A DNA stretch of 64,000 nt. It comes from Mycobacterium mantenii (GTDB lineage: Bacteria; Actinomycetota; Actinomycetes; Mycobacteriales; Mycobacteriaceae). The stretch's first letter is position 1; each line of letters opens with the position of its first letter. The stretch lies in NCBI RefSeq assembly GCF_010731775.1, contig NZ_AP022590.1, positions 4,030,001-4,094,000 of the forward strand. The letters are read 5' to 3'. Shown one piece after another: positions 55,810 through 63,522 of this stretch. The notes below the pieces were generated by a model. It was not told the origin of the DNA. It did no database searches and saw nothing but the letters and a program-made list of their open reading frames with translations. The translations under genes were made by a program, and so were the position numbers.

Positions 55810-56499
55810 GTGAACGCACCGATGTCAATGCAGCCGAGGAATCGGCGGCCGCTGCGCCGGGCGCAGTTGTCCGACGAGGTCGCGGGTCGGTTGCGGGCGG
55901 CGATCATGGCCGGCACGCTGCGTCCGGGGACGTTCATCCGTCTGGACGAGACGGCGGCCGAGCTCGGGGTCAGCGTCACCCCGGTGCGGGAGGCCCTGCT
56001 GAAGCTGCGCGGCGAGGGCATGGTGCAGCTGGAACCGCACCGCGGTCACGTCGTGCTGCCGCTGACCCGACAGGACATCGAGGACATCTTCTGGCTGCAG
56101 GCGTCTATCGCCCGCGAGCTGGCGGCCGCGGCCACCGACCACATCACCGACGCCGGGATCGACGAGCTGGACCGGATCAACGACTCGCTCGCCGCGGCCG
56201 TCGGATCCAGCGACGCCGAGACCATCGCCGGCATCGAGTTCGCGTTCCACCGGGTCTTCAACCAGGCGAGCGGCCGGATCAAACTGGCCTGGTTCCTGCT
56301 CAATGCCGCGCGCTACATGCCGGTGCTGGTCTACGCCGCCGATCCGCAGTGGGGCGAAGCCGCCGTCGCCAACCACCGGCAGCTGATCGCCGCGCTGCGG
56401 CGGCGCGACACCGCCGCGGTGATCGAATACACGGTGTGGCAATTCACCGACGCGGCGACCCGGCTGACCGAGATGCGCGACCGCACCGGAATCTTCTGA
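55810..56499 (+). CDS. mce1R: GntR-family repressor Mce1R
   Basis: 229 residues from GTG 55810; ATG 55822 or 55828 are alternatives. The winged HTH spans about 15-75 (LSDEVAGRLRAAIMAGTLRPGTFI ... VSVTPVREALLKL), and an FCD-type effector domain follows. Mce1R (Rv0165c) represses the mce1 operon, with fatty-acid-related ligands proposed. Divergent from fadD5; the 160-base gap between them (55648-55809) holds the operator, which I could not pin to a clear palindrome. Confidence 0.92.
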   Translation: MNAPMSMQPRNRRPLRRAQLSDEVAGRLRAAIMAGTLRPGTFIRLDETAAELGVSVTPVREALLKLRGEGMVQLEPHRGHVVLPLTRQDIEDIFWLQASIARELAAAATDHITDAGIDELDRINDSLAAAVGSSDAETIAGIEFAFHRVFNQASGRIKLAWFLLNAARYMPVLVYAADPQWGEAAVANHRQLIAALRRRDTAAVIEYTVWQFTDAATRLTEMRDRTGIF

Positions 56500-56505
56500 G
56501 CTAGC

Positions 56506-56698
56506 GGGCGAAGCGGGTCGCCGCAATCAACCTGAGGCGATCGCGAGGGCGGCGAAGCCGGGCGAAGCGGGTCGCCGCAATCAACCTGAGGCGATCGCGA
56601 GGGCGGCGAAGCCGGGCGAAGCGGGTCGCCGCAATCAACCTGAGGCGATCGCGAGGGCGGCGAAGCCGGGCGAAGCGGGTCGCCGCAATCAACCTGAG
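56506..56698. repeat. 54-bp tandem repeat, 3.6 copies (VNTR candidate)
   Basis: Copies start at 56506, 56560, 56614 and 56668; the last is cut at 31 bases. Copies appear identical by eye. Each unit contains GCGATCGC and GGCGAAGC motifs. The array fills the gap between the convergent mce1R and SRPBCC genes and is adjacent to both stops. The 54-bp unit and location resemble mycobacterial MIRU/VNTR loci. Confidence 0.92.
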
Positions 56699-57139
56699 CT
56701 AGGTGGCGGCCAGCTGCTCGGCGCGCTGCTTGAGGCTGTCGGCCAGATGATCGAGCACGTTGTTGAGGAGTTGCTTGACCATCGGCGCCGGAACCGGCAT
56801 CGAGGTTTCGACGTCCAGATCCACCGTCAGCAAGCTCGAGCCTCCCATCGCCACCACGCTGAACAGCTGCTCCTGCTTGGTGAACAGGTCGCCCTGCTGC
56901 AGGACGGTCTGAATCTGGTTTTCCCCGGGGTAGTAGACGGCCTGGATGAACATGCTCTGCATGCCTTGGTAATCGGTGTCGAGCCGCAGCTGGCTGGGGC
57001 GCCCGTCGTCGTAGCGGGCAAGCACCCAGAGGCCCTTGATCTCCTCGTTCCACTGCGGGTAGGCCTCGAAGTCGCCGACGATCCTCATGATCAATGCGGC
57101 GTCGGCGTCCACCTCGACGGTCCTGCTCATGACTGGCAT
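56699..57139 (-). CDS. SRPBCC-fold (polyketide cyclase-like) protein (Rv0164/TB18.5-like)
   Basis: 146 residues forming one START/SRPBCC domain (MSRTVEVDADAALIMRIVGDFEAYPQWNEEIKG ... NVLDHLADSLKQRAEQL), which makes a hydrophobic ligand cavity. The ligand is unknown. TATGCT lies 6 bases before ATG 57139 on the minus strand, so a leaderless start is likely; ATG 57130 is the alternative. The stop is next to the 54-bp repeat array. Confidence 0.88.
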   Translation of the reverse strand: MPVMSRTVEVDADAALIMRIVGDFEAYPQWNEEIKGLWVLARYDDGRPSQLRLDTDYQGMQSMFIQAVYYPGENQIQTVLQQGDLFTKQEQLFSVVAMGGSSLLTVDLDVETSMPVPAPMVKQLLNNVLDHLADSLKQRAEQLAAT

Positions 57140-57224
57140 GCGCGAAGCATAGCCGGACCCGCGACGGGTCCTCGCGATGCCGTCGCGCGGCCCGTTTGCC
57201 GGCGAAAGCCCTGATGCCAGACGC

Positions 57225-57722
57225 TTATTGGTCCCCTGGCGGATCCACGGCGGCCGTCGCCAGCAACGCGCGAACGGCGTCGGGAATCGGGACGGACTTG
57301 CGGGTGACCCGGTCGACGTAAACGTGTACCCAGTGCCCCAGCGCGGTGATGGGGCGCCCCTGGTTCTTCGCGGCCTCGTTCTGGTCCGCGCGGAATACCC
57401 CGAGCCGGTAAGTGACGCTGCTGCGGCCCAACCGCGTGACGGCCAGGCCCACCGCTAGATTCTGGGGGAACTGCAGTTCGGAGAAATAGCGGCAACCCGA
57501 TTCGGCGACGATGCCCAGTGCGGGCGTGGTGATCGGGTCCAGCCCGGTGCTGGTGTTGATCCAGGCGTTGATCGCGGTGTCGAACAGCTGGTAGTACACC
57601 GCGTTGTTGAGGTGGCCGAACATGTCGTTGTCGGCCCACCGGGTTCCGACCGGCCACAGCACCGGAAAGTCGTTGCTGGTCAGCCCGTCCGGTGCGGGCG
57701 GAACTACGGAAGCCGACGCCAT
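57225..57722 (-). CDS. Hotdog-fold acyl-CoA thioesterase (Rv0163-like)
   Basis: 165 residues of the 4HBT type: RWADNDMFGHLNNAVYYQLFD carries the catalytic Asp, followed by the FPQNLAVGLAVTRLGRSSVTYRLGVF strands. It would hydrolyse acyl-CoA. ATG 57722 is 14 bases from the divergent adhE1 ATG, so the two genes share an extremely short promoter region and may both be leaderless. Confidence 0.87.
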   Translation of the reverse strand: MASASVVPPAPDGLTSNDFPVLWPVGTRWADNDMFGHLNNAVYYQLFDTAINAWINTSTGLDPITTPALGIVAESGCRYFSELQFPQNLAVGLAVTRLGRSSVTYRLGVFRADQNEAAKNQGRPITALGHWVHVYVDRVTRKSVPIPDAVRALLATAAVDPPGDQ

Positions 57723-57736
57723 GGTTGTATTCCAGC

Positions 57737-58849
57737 ATGTCTGGAATTCGGGGCGCGGTCCTGGAGCGCATCGGGTCACCCCGGCCCTACGCGCAGTCGC
57801 GGCCGATCGCCGTCACCGAACTCGACCTCGCACCGCCGGGCCGCGACGAAGTCCTGGTCCGCGTCGAGGCGGCCGGCATCTGTCACTCCGACCTGTCGGT
57901 GGTCGACGGCAACCGGGTGCGGCCGGTGCCGATGTTGCTCGGCCACGAGGCCTCCGGGATCGTCGAGCGGGTCGGCGAGGGCGCCGACGACCTGGCCGTC
58001 GGCCAGCGCGTGGTGCTGGTGTTCCTGCCGCGGTGCGGCCATTGCGCGGCGTGCGCGACCGAGGGCCTGACACCGTGTGAGCCGGGCAGCGCGGCAAACG
58101 GCGCCGGCACCTTGCTCGGCGGCGACATTCGCCTCAGCCGGGCCGGCCACCCGGTGTATCACCACCTGGGCGTCTCGGGGTTCGCGACGCACGCGGTCGT
58201 CAATCGGGCGAGCGCGGTCGCGGTGCCCCGCGAGGTGCCCCCCGACGTCGCCGCGCTGCTGGGCTGCGCGGTGCTCACCGGAGGCGGCGCGGTGCTCAAC
58301 GTGGGGCATCCGCGGCCGGGCCAGACGGTCGCCGTGGTCGGGCTCGGTGGGGTGGGGATGGCGGCGGTGCTCACCGCGCTGACCTACGACGACGTCCGCG
58401 TCGTCGCCGTCGATCAGTTGCCGGAGAAGCTGGCCGCCGCCCGCCGGCTGGGCGCCCACGACACCTACACACCGCAGCAGGCCGCGGACGCCGGGGTGAA
58501 GGCGGCGGTGGTCATCGAGGCCGTCGGCCACCCCGCCGCGTTGGAGACCGCGATTGGCTTGACCGCACCCGGCGGGCGCACCATCACCGTGGGCCTGCCG
58601 CCGCCGGCGGCGCGAATCAGCGTGTCTCCGTTAGGTTTTGTCGCCGAAGGCCGATCGCTGATCGGCAGTTACCTCGGCTCGGCGGTGCCCAGCCGAGACA
58701 TCCCCCGGTTTGTCGAGCTGTGGCAGTCGGGCCGGCTGCCGGTGGAATCGCTGGTGTCGTCGACGATTCCGCTGGAAAACATCAACGAGGCGATGGACAA
58801 CCTGGCCGACGGCACCGCCGTGCGGCAGCTGATCAGATTCGACGGTTAG
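57737..58849 (+). CDS. adhE1: Zinc-dependent alcohol dehydrogenase AdhE1-like (Rv0162c)
   Basis: A 370-residue MDR-superfamily enzyme. Catalytic-zinc residues are in GICHSDLS and LGHEASG; the structural-zinc lobe is CGHCAACATEGLTPC; the NAD site is AVVGLGGVGMAAV. It oxidises alcohols to aldehydes with NAD(P). ATG 57737. The stop overlaps that of the convergent enolase-superfamily remnant. Confidence 0.9.
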   Translation: MSGIRGAVLERIGSPRPYAQSRPIAVTELDLAPPGRDEVLVRVEAAGICHSDLSVVDGNRVRPVPMLLGHEASGIVERVGEGADDLAVGQRVVLVFLPRCGHCAACATEGLTPCEPGSAANGAGTLLGGDIRLSRAGHPVYHHLGVSGFATHAVVNRASAVAVPREVPPDVAALLGCAVLTGGGAVLNVGHPRPGQTVAVVGLGGVGMAAVLTALTYDDVRVVAVDQLPEKLAAARRLGAHDTYTPQQAADAGVKAAVVIEAVGHPAALETAIGLTAPGGRTITVGLPPPAARISVSPLGFVAEGRSLIGSYLGSAVPSRDIPRFVELWQSGRLPVESLVSSTIPLENINEAMDNLADGTAVRQLIRFDG

Positions 58850-59133
58850 TCACCGCCGCTACCTCGGATGCAGTCTTCGCTTGTGGCGCCGAGGACTTGC
58901 AGGTTGCCGAAACCGCTCATGTGCAGCTCGCACCGGATGCCGACCGCCTCGCACATGCCGGCCAGCTTCATCACTCCGCTGATACCTCCGCGCAACACGT
59001 CGATGCGGCTGATGTCGGAAGCGCGGCGCAGAATCCAGTCCGCGCGGGTGTAGATGCCGCCCTCCGCGATCTCGGGTGAGCAGACCGGGACGAATGTCTC
59101 GAACGGCACAACCTCGAGGCCGGTGATCTGCAT
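58846..59133 (-). pseudogene. Remnant of a mandelate racemase/muconate-lactonizing enzyme (enolase superfamily)
   Basis: A 95-residue frame. Residues 1-14 (MQITGLEVVPFETF) match the start of this family's N-terminal capping domain. From about residue 18 it continues with sequence from late in the barrel (AEGGIYTRADWILRRASDISRIDVLRGGISGVMKLAGMCEA ... ELHMSGFGNLQVLGATSED). The roughly 220 residues between, including most metal ligands, are missing, and so is the last part of the family. It is an in-frame internal deletion plus C-terminal truncation at the adhE1 junction. Not expected to be active. Confidence 0.75.
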
Positions 59134-59208
59134 TCAGCAGATTGTTCCGGCGCCCCGGATACCGGCAGTAGGGGCAAAGGTCCTACACCGAAGCGGCCCG
59201 GGCTCAGA

Positions 59209-60138
59209 TCAGAGGCGCGCGAGCGCGTGACCCTGCAGGACGAACAGCCGCTCGGAGGTCGACCAATCGGGCAACAGCGAATCGAACCCGTGGCAGGTAC
59301 GTCCGAACACCTGCAGCTCGGCCGACACTCCGGCGCGCAGCAGCAGCAACGCGTAGTCGACCGCCTCGTCGCGGAACGGGTCGACCTCCGCGCAGGTGAT
59401 CAAAGCCGCTGGCAGGCCGGCGAATCCGGATCGCCGTGCCGGCACCGTGGCTGCCGATCCGGCGGCCGCGCCCAGGTAATGGCGCCACATCAGCTCGGCG
59501 GCCTCGCTGTCGAACGCCGGACTCGTGCGGAATTCCGCCTTCGACGTGGTGATCCGATCGTCGAGCACCGGTTGGTGCAGCAACTGGAACACCACCGACG
59601 GCAGTGACCCGTCCGTGGAACCGTGCGCCAGGCACGCGGCAAGGGTGGCGCCGGCGCTGCTGCCCGCGACGGCCAGCCGGGCCCGATCGACCCCCAGGTC
59701 GCCCGCGTTGGCCTCCACCCAGCGCAGCACGGCACTCGCGTCCTCGAGCGCGGCCGGGTAGGGGTGTTCGGGTGCCAGCCGGTAGCCCACCGACACCACC
59801 GTGCAGCGGCCGCGGCGCGCGAGCTCCACACACTGGCGGTGATCGGTGTCGAGGTTGCCCAGCGCGAACCCGCCGGCGTGGCAGTACACCACCGCGGGTG
59901 CCCGCTCCGCCGCCGGGCCGCCGCGGTAGATTCGCACCTTCACATCGCCGGATTCAGCCGGCGCGGTGTCCTCGACGATCCGGACCCCTTGCGTATCGGT
60001 CTGTTCGGCCGCCAGACGGCGTCGCTCGTTGAACGGTTCGCGGATGAGTTGGATTGCGGCCAGCGAAAAGTCGGTCCGCGTCGTCGCGACGGCGCGCAAC
60101 GCGGGGTCCAGGCGATCCGCACCGTCCAGATCCGTCAT
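59209..60138 (-). CDS. HSL-type carboxylesterase/lipase
   Basis: A 309-residue alpha/beta hydrolase of the hormone-sensitive-lipase (Lip) family. The oxyanion motif reads CHAGGFALG, the nucleophile elbow is VAGSSAGATL, and Asp and His lie in EVDPFRDEAVDYA and TCHGFDSL. The start ATG overlaps the monooxygenase stop (ATGA). As the last gene of the catabolic operon it could hydrolyse an ester made by the flavin monooxygenase. Confidence 0.87.
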   Translation of the reverse strand: MTDLDGADRLDPALRAVATTRTDFSLAAIQLIREPFNERRRLAAEQTDTQGVRIVEDTAPAESGDVKVRIYRGGPAAERAPAVVYCHAGGFALGNLDTDHRQCVELARRGRCTVVSVGYRLAPEHPYPAALEDASAVLRWVEANAGDLGVDRARLAVAGSSAGATLAACLAHGSTDGSLPSVVFQLLHQPVLDDRITTSKAEFRTSPAFDSEAAELMWRHYLGAAAGSAATVPARRSGFAGLPAALITCAEVDPFRDEAVDYALLLLRAGVSAELQVFGRTCHGFDSLLPDWSTSERLFVLQGHALARL

Positions 60139-61640
60139 CGGCTGCCCCGCTGCGGCGCGGTGTAGGCATCGGACGTCGAGGCGATCGGCGCTTCGAGTAG
60201 GAAGTCGGCGGGCTTGAACCTGCGCGTCATCCCCCAGAAGGTACGCGCGCTGCGCGGCCACTGGGTGACCACCCGCCCGTTGGGGGCGCGGAAGTAGTTG
60301 TTGCACTGGGTGGTCCACACGGTGCCCACCATCCACCGATCGATCTTGCCGACGAAGTCGGCCAACGCCGACGGGCGTACCGCGATGTAGCGTTTTTCCT
60401 TGCGCCGCAGGTGTTTCAGTGCGCGCACGATGTAGCGTGCCTGGGCTTCGAGGATGAAGATGACGCTGTTGGAGCCGACGTTGGTGTTCGGTCCGTACAG
60501 CATGAAGAAGTTGGGGAATTCCGGCACGGCCATGCCGAAGTAGGCGTGCGCCCCGTCGCGCCACACCTCTTTCAGGGTGATGCCGTGTTCGCCGGACACG
60601 TCCATTTCCCCGAGATAGTCCGCGGCGGCGTAACCGGTCGCGCAGACCACCAGATCGACCTCGTGCTCCGCGCCGTCCGCGGTGACCAGGGATCGGGAGC
60701 GCAGGGCGCGCGCCGGGCTGGTCACCACCTCGACGTGGGGCTGGGTCAGCGCGGGCAGATAATCCGAGGAGAACACCAACCGTTTGCACCCCATCGGGTG
60801 GTCCGGGGTGAGCTTGCGCCGCAAGTCCTCGTCGTCGACGGTCTTCGCCAGGAGCCCCAAGGCGACGGCCTTGAATTCCTCGGCCTTTTCACTCCCGTGC
60901 TCGATCACCCCGATGTTGGATTCGCTGCGCAGCCACAGCCGGGTCCGATAGAGCCTCTTGGCCAGCGGCAGGTGCGCGAACAGCCAGCGCTCCCGTCGCG
61001 TGTAGCGCCGGTCCGGCTTGGGCAGTATCCAGGTCGGGGATCGTTGCACCGAGTACACCTTGCCGGCCACCTTGGCCAACTCCGGGATCAGTTGGGAGGC
61101 CGTGGATCCGGTGCCCAGCACGGCAATCCGCTGGCCCTCCAGCGGGATCGAGTGGTCCCAGCGTGACGAGTGCATCACGGTTCCGGTGAACGGCTCCTCC
61201 TCGACCAGGTCGGGAAGCAGCGGCCGGGTGAACAGGCCGACGGCCGACACGACCACATTGAAAAGGTGCTGCTCGCCGGGCGCGGTGGTCACGCACCACA
61301 GTTGGGTGTCCGAATCCCACTGTGCTGCGCGGATTTCGGTGCGCAGCCGCAGGTGTGGCCGCAGACCGTACTTGTCGGCGCAGCGCTGGAAGTAGTCCAG
61401 GATCTCGGGCTGCCCCGACCACAGGCGTGACCATTGGGCGTTGAGGTCGAACGAGTAGGAGTAGAGGTGTGATTTCACGTCGCACGCCAGCCCCGGATAG
61501 GTGTTGATCTGCCAGGTTCCCCCGACGCCGTCTTCTCGGTCGAAGATTGTGAAGCGGTCAAACCCGGCTTGCGACAGCATGATTCCCAGCGCCAGCCCGC
61601 CGGGGCCGGCGCCGATGATGCCGACCGAGAAGTCGCTCAC
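60135..61640 (-). CDS. Flavin-containing (Baeyer-Villiger-type) monooxygenase
   Basis: 501 residues from GTG 61640 (GTGA overlap with the SDR stop; ATG 61655 would add five residues). FAD site IIGAGPGGLALG, NADPH-site AVLGTGSTASQLIPEL, and the BVMO-like fingerprint FTGTVMHSSRWDHS, which deviates from the consensus WP ending. Membership of the FMO/BVMO group is clear; whether it makes esters or oxidises N or S is not decided. ALKEVWRDGAHAYFGMAVPEFPNFF-like C-terminal sequence is common in mycobacterial BVMOs. Confidence 0.86.
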   Translation of the reverse strand: MSDFSVGIIGAGPGGLALGIMLSQAGFDRFTIFDREDGVGGTWQINTYPGLACDVKSHLYSYSFDLNAQWSRLWSGQPEILDYFQRCADKYGLRPHLRLRTEIRAAQWDSDTQLWCVTTAPGEQHLFNVVVSAVGLFTRPLLPDLVEEEPFTGTVMHSSRWDHSIPLEGQRIAVLGTGSTASQLIPELAKVAGKVYSVQRSPTWILPKPDRRYTRRERWLFAHLPLAKRLYRTRLWLRSESNIGVIEHGSEKAEEFKAVALGLLAKTVDDEDLRRKLTPDHPMGCKRLVFSSDYLPALTQPHVEVVTSPARALRSRSLVTADGAEHEVDLVVCATGYAAADYLGEMDVSGEHGITLKEVWRDGAHAYFGMAVPEFPNFFMLYGPNTNVGSNSVIFILEAQARYIVRALKHLRRKEKRYIAVRPSALADFVGKIDRWMVGTVWTTQCNNYFRAPNGRVVTQWPRSARTFWGMTRRFKPADFLLEAPIASTSDAYTAPQRGSR

Positions 61641-62353
61641 CCGATCTGCAGGCATTGCGCACCGTCGATGACGAGTTCGGAGCCGGTGATGAACGACGCC
61701 TGCTCGGAGACCAAGAACGCTACGGCGTCGGCGACTTCACCGGCCTCGCCTATCCGCCCGAACATCGATGCCGCGGCCAGCCGGGTCTGGGTGACCTCGT
61801 CGAGCATCGGTGTGGCGATCGGCCCGGGGAAGACGGCGTTGACCCGGATGCCGGAGGGGGCGAGTTCGGCCGCGACGGTCTGGGTCAGGCCGCGCAGTGC
61901 CCACTTCGATGATCCGTAGGCGCTGTGCTGAGGGAACGGACGGATCGCGCCGGTGCTGCAGATGTTGACGATGGACGCGTTGGGCGCCTCTCGGAGGTGT
62001 TGCAGCGCCGCGCGTATACCGAGGAATGGCCCAAGACAGTTGACCCGCCAGGCGCTTTCGAAGCCTTCGGCCGTCTCCTCGGTCAGCGACGCTCGGTGGA
62101 GCACACCGGCGCAATTGACCAGCGTGCTCAGCGACCCGAAGCGGCCGACGACGTCCGCGACGACGGAGTCCCACTGCTCCGGCGAGGTGACGTCGAGCTC
62201 AAGGGTGAGCACGCCGTCGTCGCCCGCGTCGCCGAGTTCGTCGACCAGCCGGTCACAGGCGGCCACCGAAAACCCGGTGTCGCGTAGGCGTTTGGCGATG
62301 GCTCGGCCCTGTCCGCCGGCGGCGCCGGTCACCAGTGCGACGCGTTGGTTCAT
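61637..62353 (-). CDS. Short-chain dehydrogenase/reductase
   Basis: 238 residues. Cofactor motif TGAAGGQGRAIAKRL, NCAG-type structural motif (VNCAGVLHR), and active-site Ser...Tyr-x-x-x-Lys in NICSTGAIRPFPQHSAYGSSKWAL. Probably interconverts an alcohol and a ketone. ATG 62353 overlaps the upstream stop as ATGA. Third complete gene of the catabolic operon. Confidence 0.9.
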   Translation of the reverse strand: MNQRVALVTGAAGGQGRAIAKRLRDTGFSVAACDRLVDELGDAGDDGVLTLELDVTSPEQWDSVVADVVGRFGSLSTLVNCAGVLHRASLTEETAEGFESAWRVNCLGPFLGIRAALQHLREAPNASIVNICSTGAIRPFPQHSAYGSSKWALRGLTQTVAAELAPSGIRVNAVFPGPIATPMLDEVTQTRLAAASMFGRIGEAGEVADAVAFLVSEQASFITGSELVIDGAQCLQIG

Positions 62354-62760
62354 GCGGGACTCACCTCGGGGCTGTCGGCCAATCCGGCGGTGGTGATGAA
62401 GCGGCACCGGCGTCGCGCAAAGTGCCACCGCCCGGCGATACGGGTCAGTTCGTCGTCGTAGATCGCTGGCCGCAGTTGCAGGTCGCCCGCGCGGACGAAC
62501 AACACCTGCGATCTGGCCGTGGCGCGCTCTCCGTCGACCTGGATCCGGGCGCTTCCGGTCAGGTGCAGGCCGCGGGCCGCGTCGCGGAACATGCCGGCGA
62601 TGCCGTCATGGCCGGCAAAGGTCCTGCCGTAGACCAGGAATTCGCCGTCGGGTGCGAACAGCTGGGCGCACTCGTCGAAGTCGCCGGCGTCCAGCGCCAG
62701 GGCGTAGCCGGCCAGCAGATCGCGGATCGCGGCCCGATCCTCGTTGGTGTCGTGCGTCAT
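62350..62760 (-). CDS. SnoaL/NTF2-like small protein
   Basis: 136 residues with the cone-shaped NTF2-like pattern (RAAIRDLLAGYALALDAGDFDECAQLFAPDGEF ... GRWHFARRRCRF). Such proteins can be isomerases, dehydratases or beta subunits of dioxygenases; no catalytic pair is certain here. Both ends are ATGA-coupled to neighbours, so it is part of the pathway. Confidence 0.8.
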   Translation of the reverse strand: MTHDTNEDRAAIRDLLAGYALALDAGDFDECAQLFAPDGEFLVYGRTFAGHDGIAGMFRDAARGLHLTGSARIQVDGERATARSQVLFVRAGDLQLRPAIYDDELTRIAGRWHFARRRCRFITTAGLADSPEVSPA

Positions 62761-63515
62761 CGGCTCGCCTCGCGCAGGTGCTCCGCGGCTCCCCGTCGCA
62801 GCGCCTGCGACTCGGCGGCCAGGGTGATCATCCCGAATCCCAACTGCGCCATCGCTTGACCCGCCTTGCCGTCCCCGGCGTGAATACCGGTGACCAGGCC
62901 CGCGTCCGCCGCCGCCCGCTGGATGCGCACGATCGCGTCGAGCACGTCCGGGTGCCGGGTCGCGCCGATGACGGCGGCGCCCAGCGAAATGGCCAGATCG
63001 GCTGGGCCGACGTAGATTCCGGTCAGGCCGTCGACGGCGCAGATCTCGTCGATGCCGGACAGCGCGGCCGCGGTCTCGATCATCGCGAACACGGCGACCC
63101 GAGATTCGTGGGCGGCGGGGTCGTGGCCCAAGCTGGCCCGCAGCGGACCGAAGCTGCGCACGCCCCTCGGTGGGTAGCGGGTGGCGGCCACGGCCGCCGC
63201 TGCCTGGTCCGCCGATTCGATCATCGCGATGACGACCGCGTCGGCACCGGCGTCCAGCACCCGCCCGATCGGTGCCGCGTCGGCGTTGGGCAGGCGCACC
63301 ACTGTGCCGACCGGCACGTGCTCGATGCGACGCAAGATGCCGGCGATATCGGCGTCGTCGAGATAGCCGTGCTGGGCGTCGAAGCCCACGTAATCGTAAC
63401 CGGCGCGGGCGAATTCCTCGGGGCCCAGCGCCGTCGGACCGGTGACCCAGCCGCCGAAAATCGGGGTCTTGCGGCTCAGTGCCAGCTGCAGACTGCTCGG
63501 CGAAGGCTCCGTCAT
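62757..63515 (-). CDS. HpcH/HpaI-family aldolase
   Basis: 252 residues of the class II pyruvate-aldolase barrel. Start strand PIFGGWVTGP; catalytic His region GFDAQHGYLD; metal ligands Glu in AVFAMIETAAAL and Asp in YVGPADLAISLG. It would cleave a hydroxy-keto acid to pyruvate (or similar) and an aldehyde. ATG 63515; its stop overlaps the next start. Confidence 0.9.
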   Translation of the reverse strand: MTEPSPSSLQLALSRKTPIFGGWVTGPTALGPEEFARAGYDYVGFDAQHGYLDDADIAGILRRIEHVPVGTVVRLPNADAAPIGRVLDAGADAVVIAMIESADQAAAAVAATRYPPRGVRSFGPLRASLGHDPAAHESRVAVFAMIETAAALSGIDEICAVDGLTGIYVGPADLAISLGAAVIGATRHPDVLDAIVRIQRAAADAGLVTGIHAGDGKAGQAMAQLGFGMITLAAESQALRRGAAEHLREASR

Positions 63516-63522
63516 GGTCGAC

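Noticed and set aside
56506-56698. CRISPR array
   Set aside because: Repeats are directly tandem with no unique spacers and no cas genes nearby.
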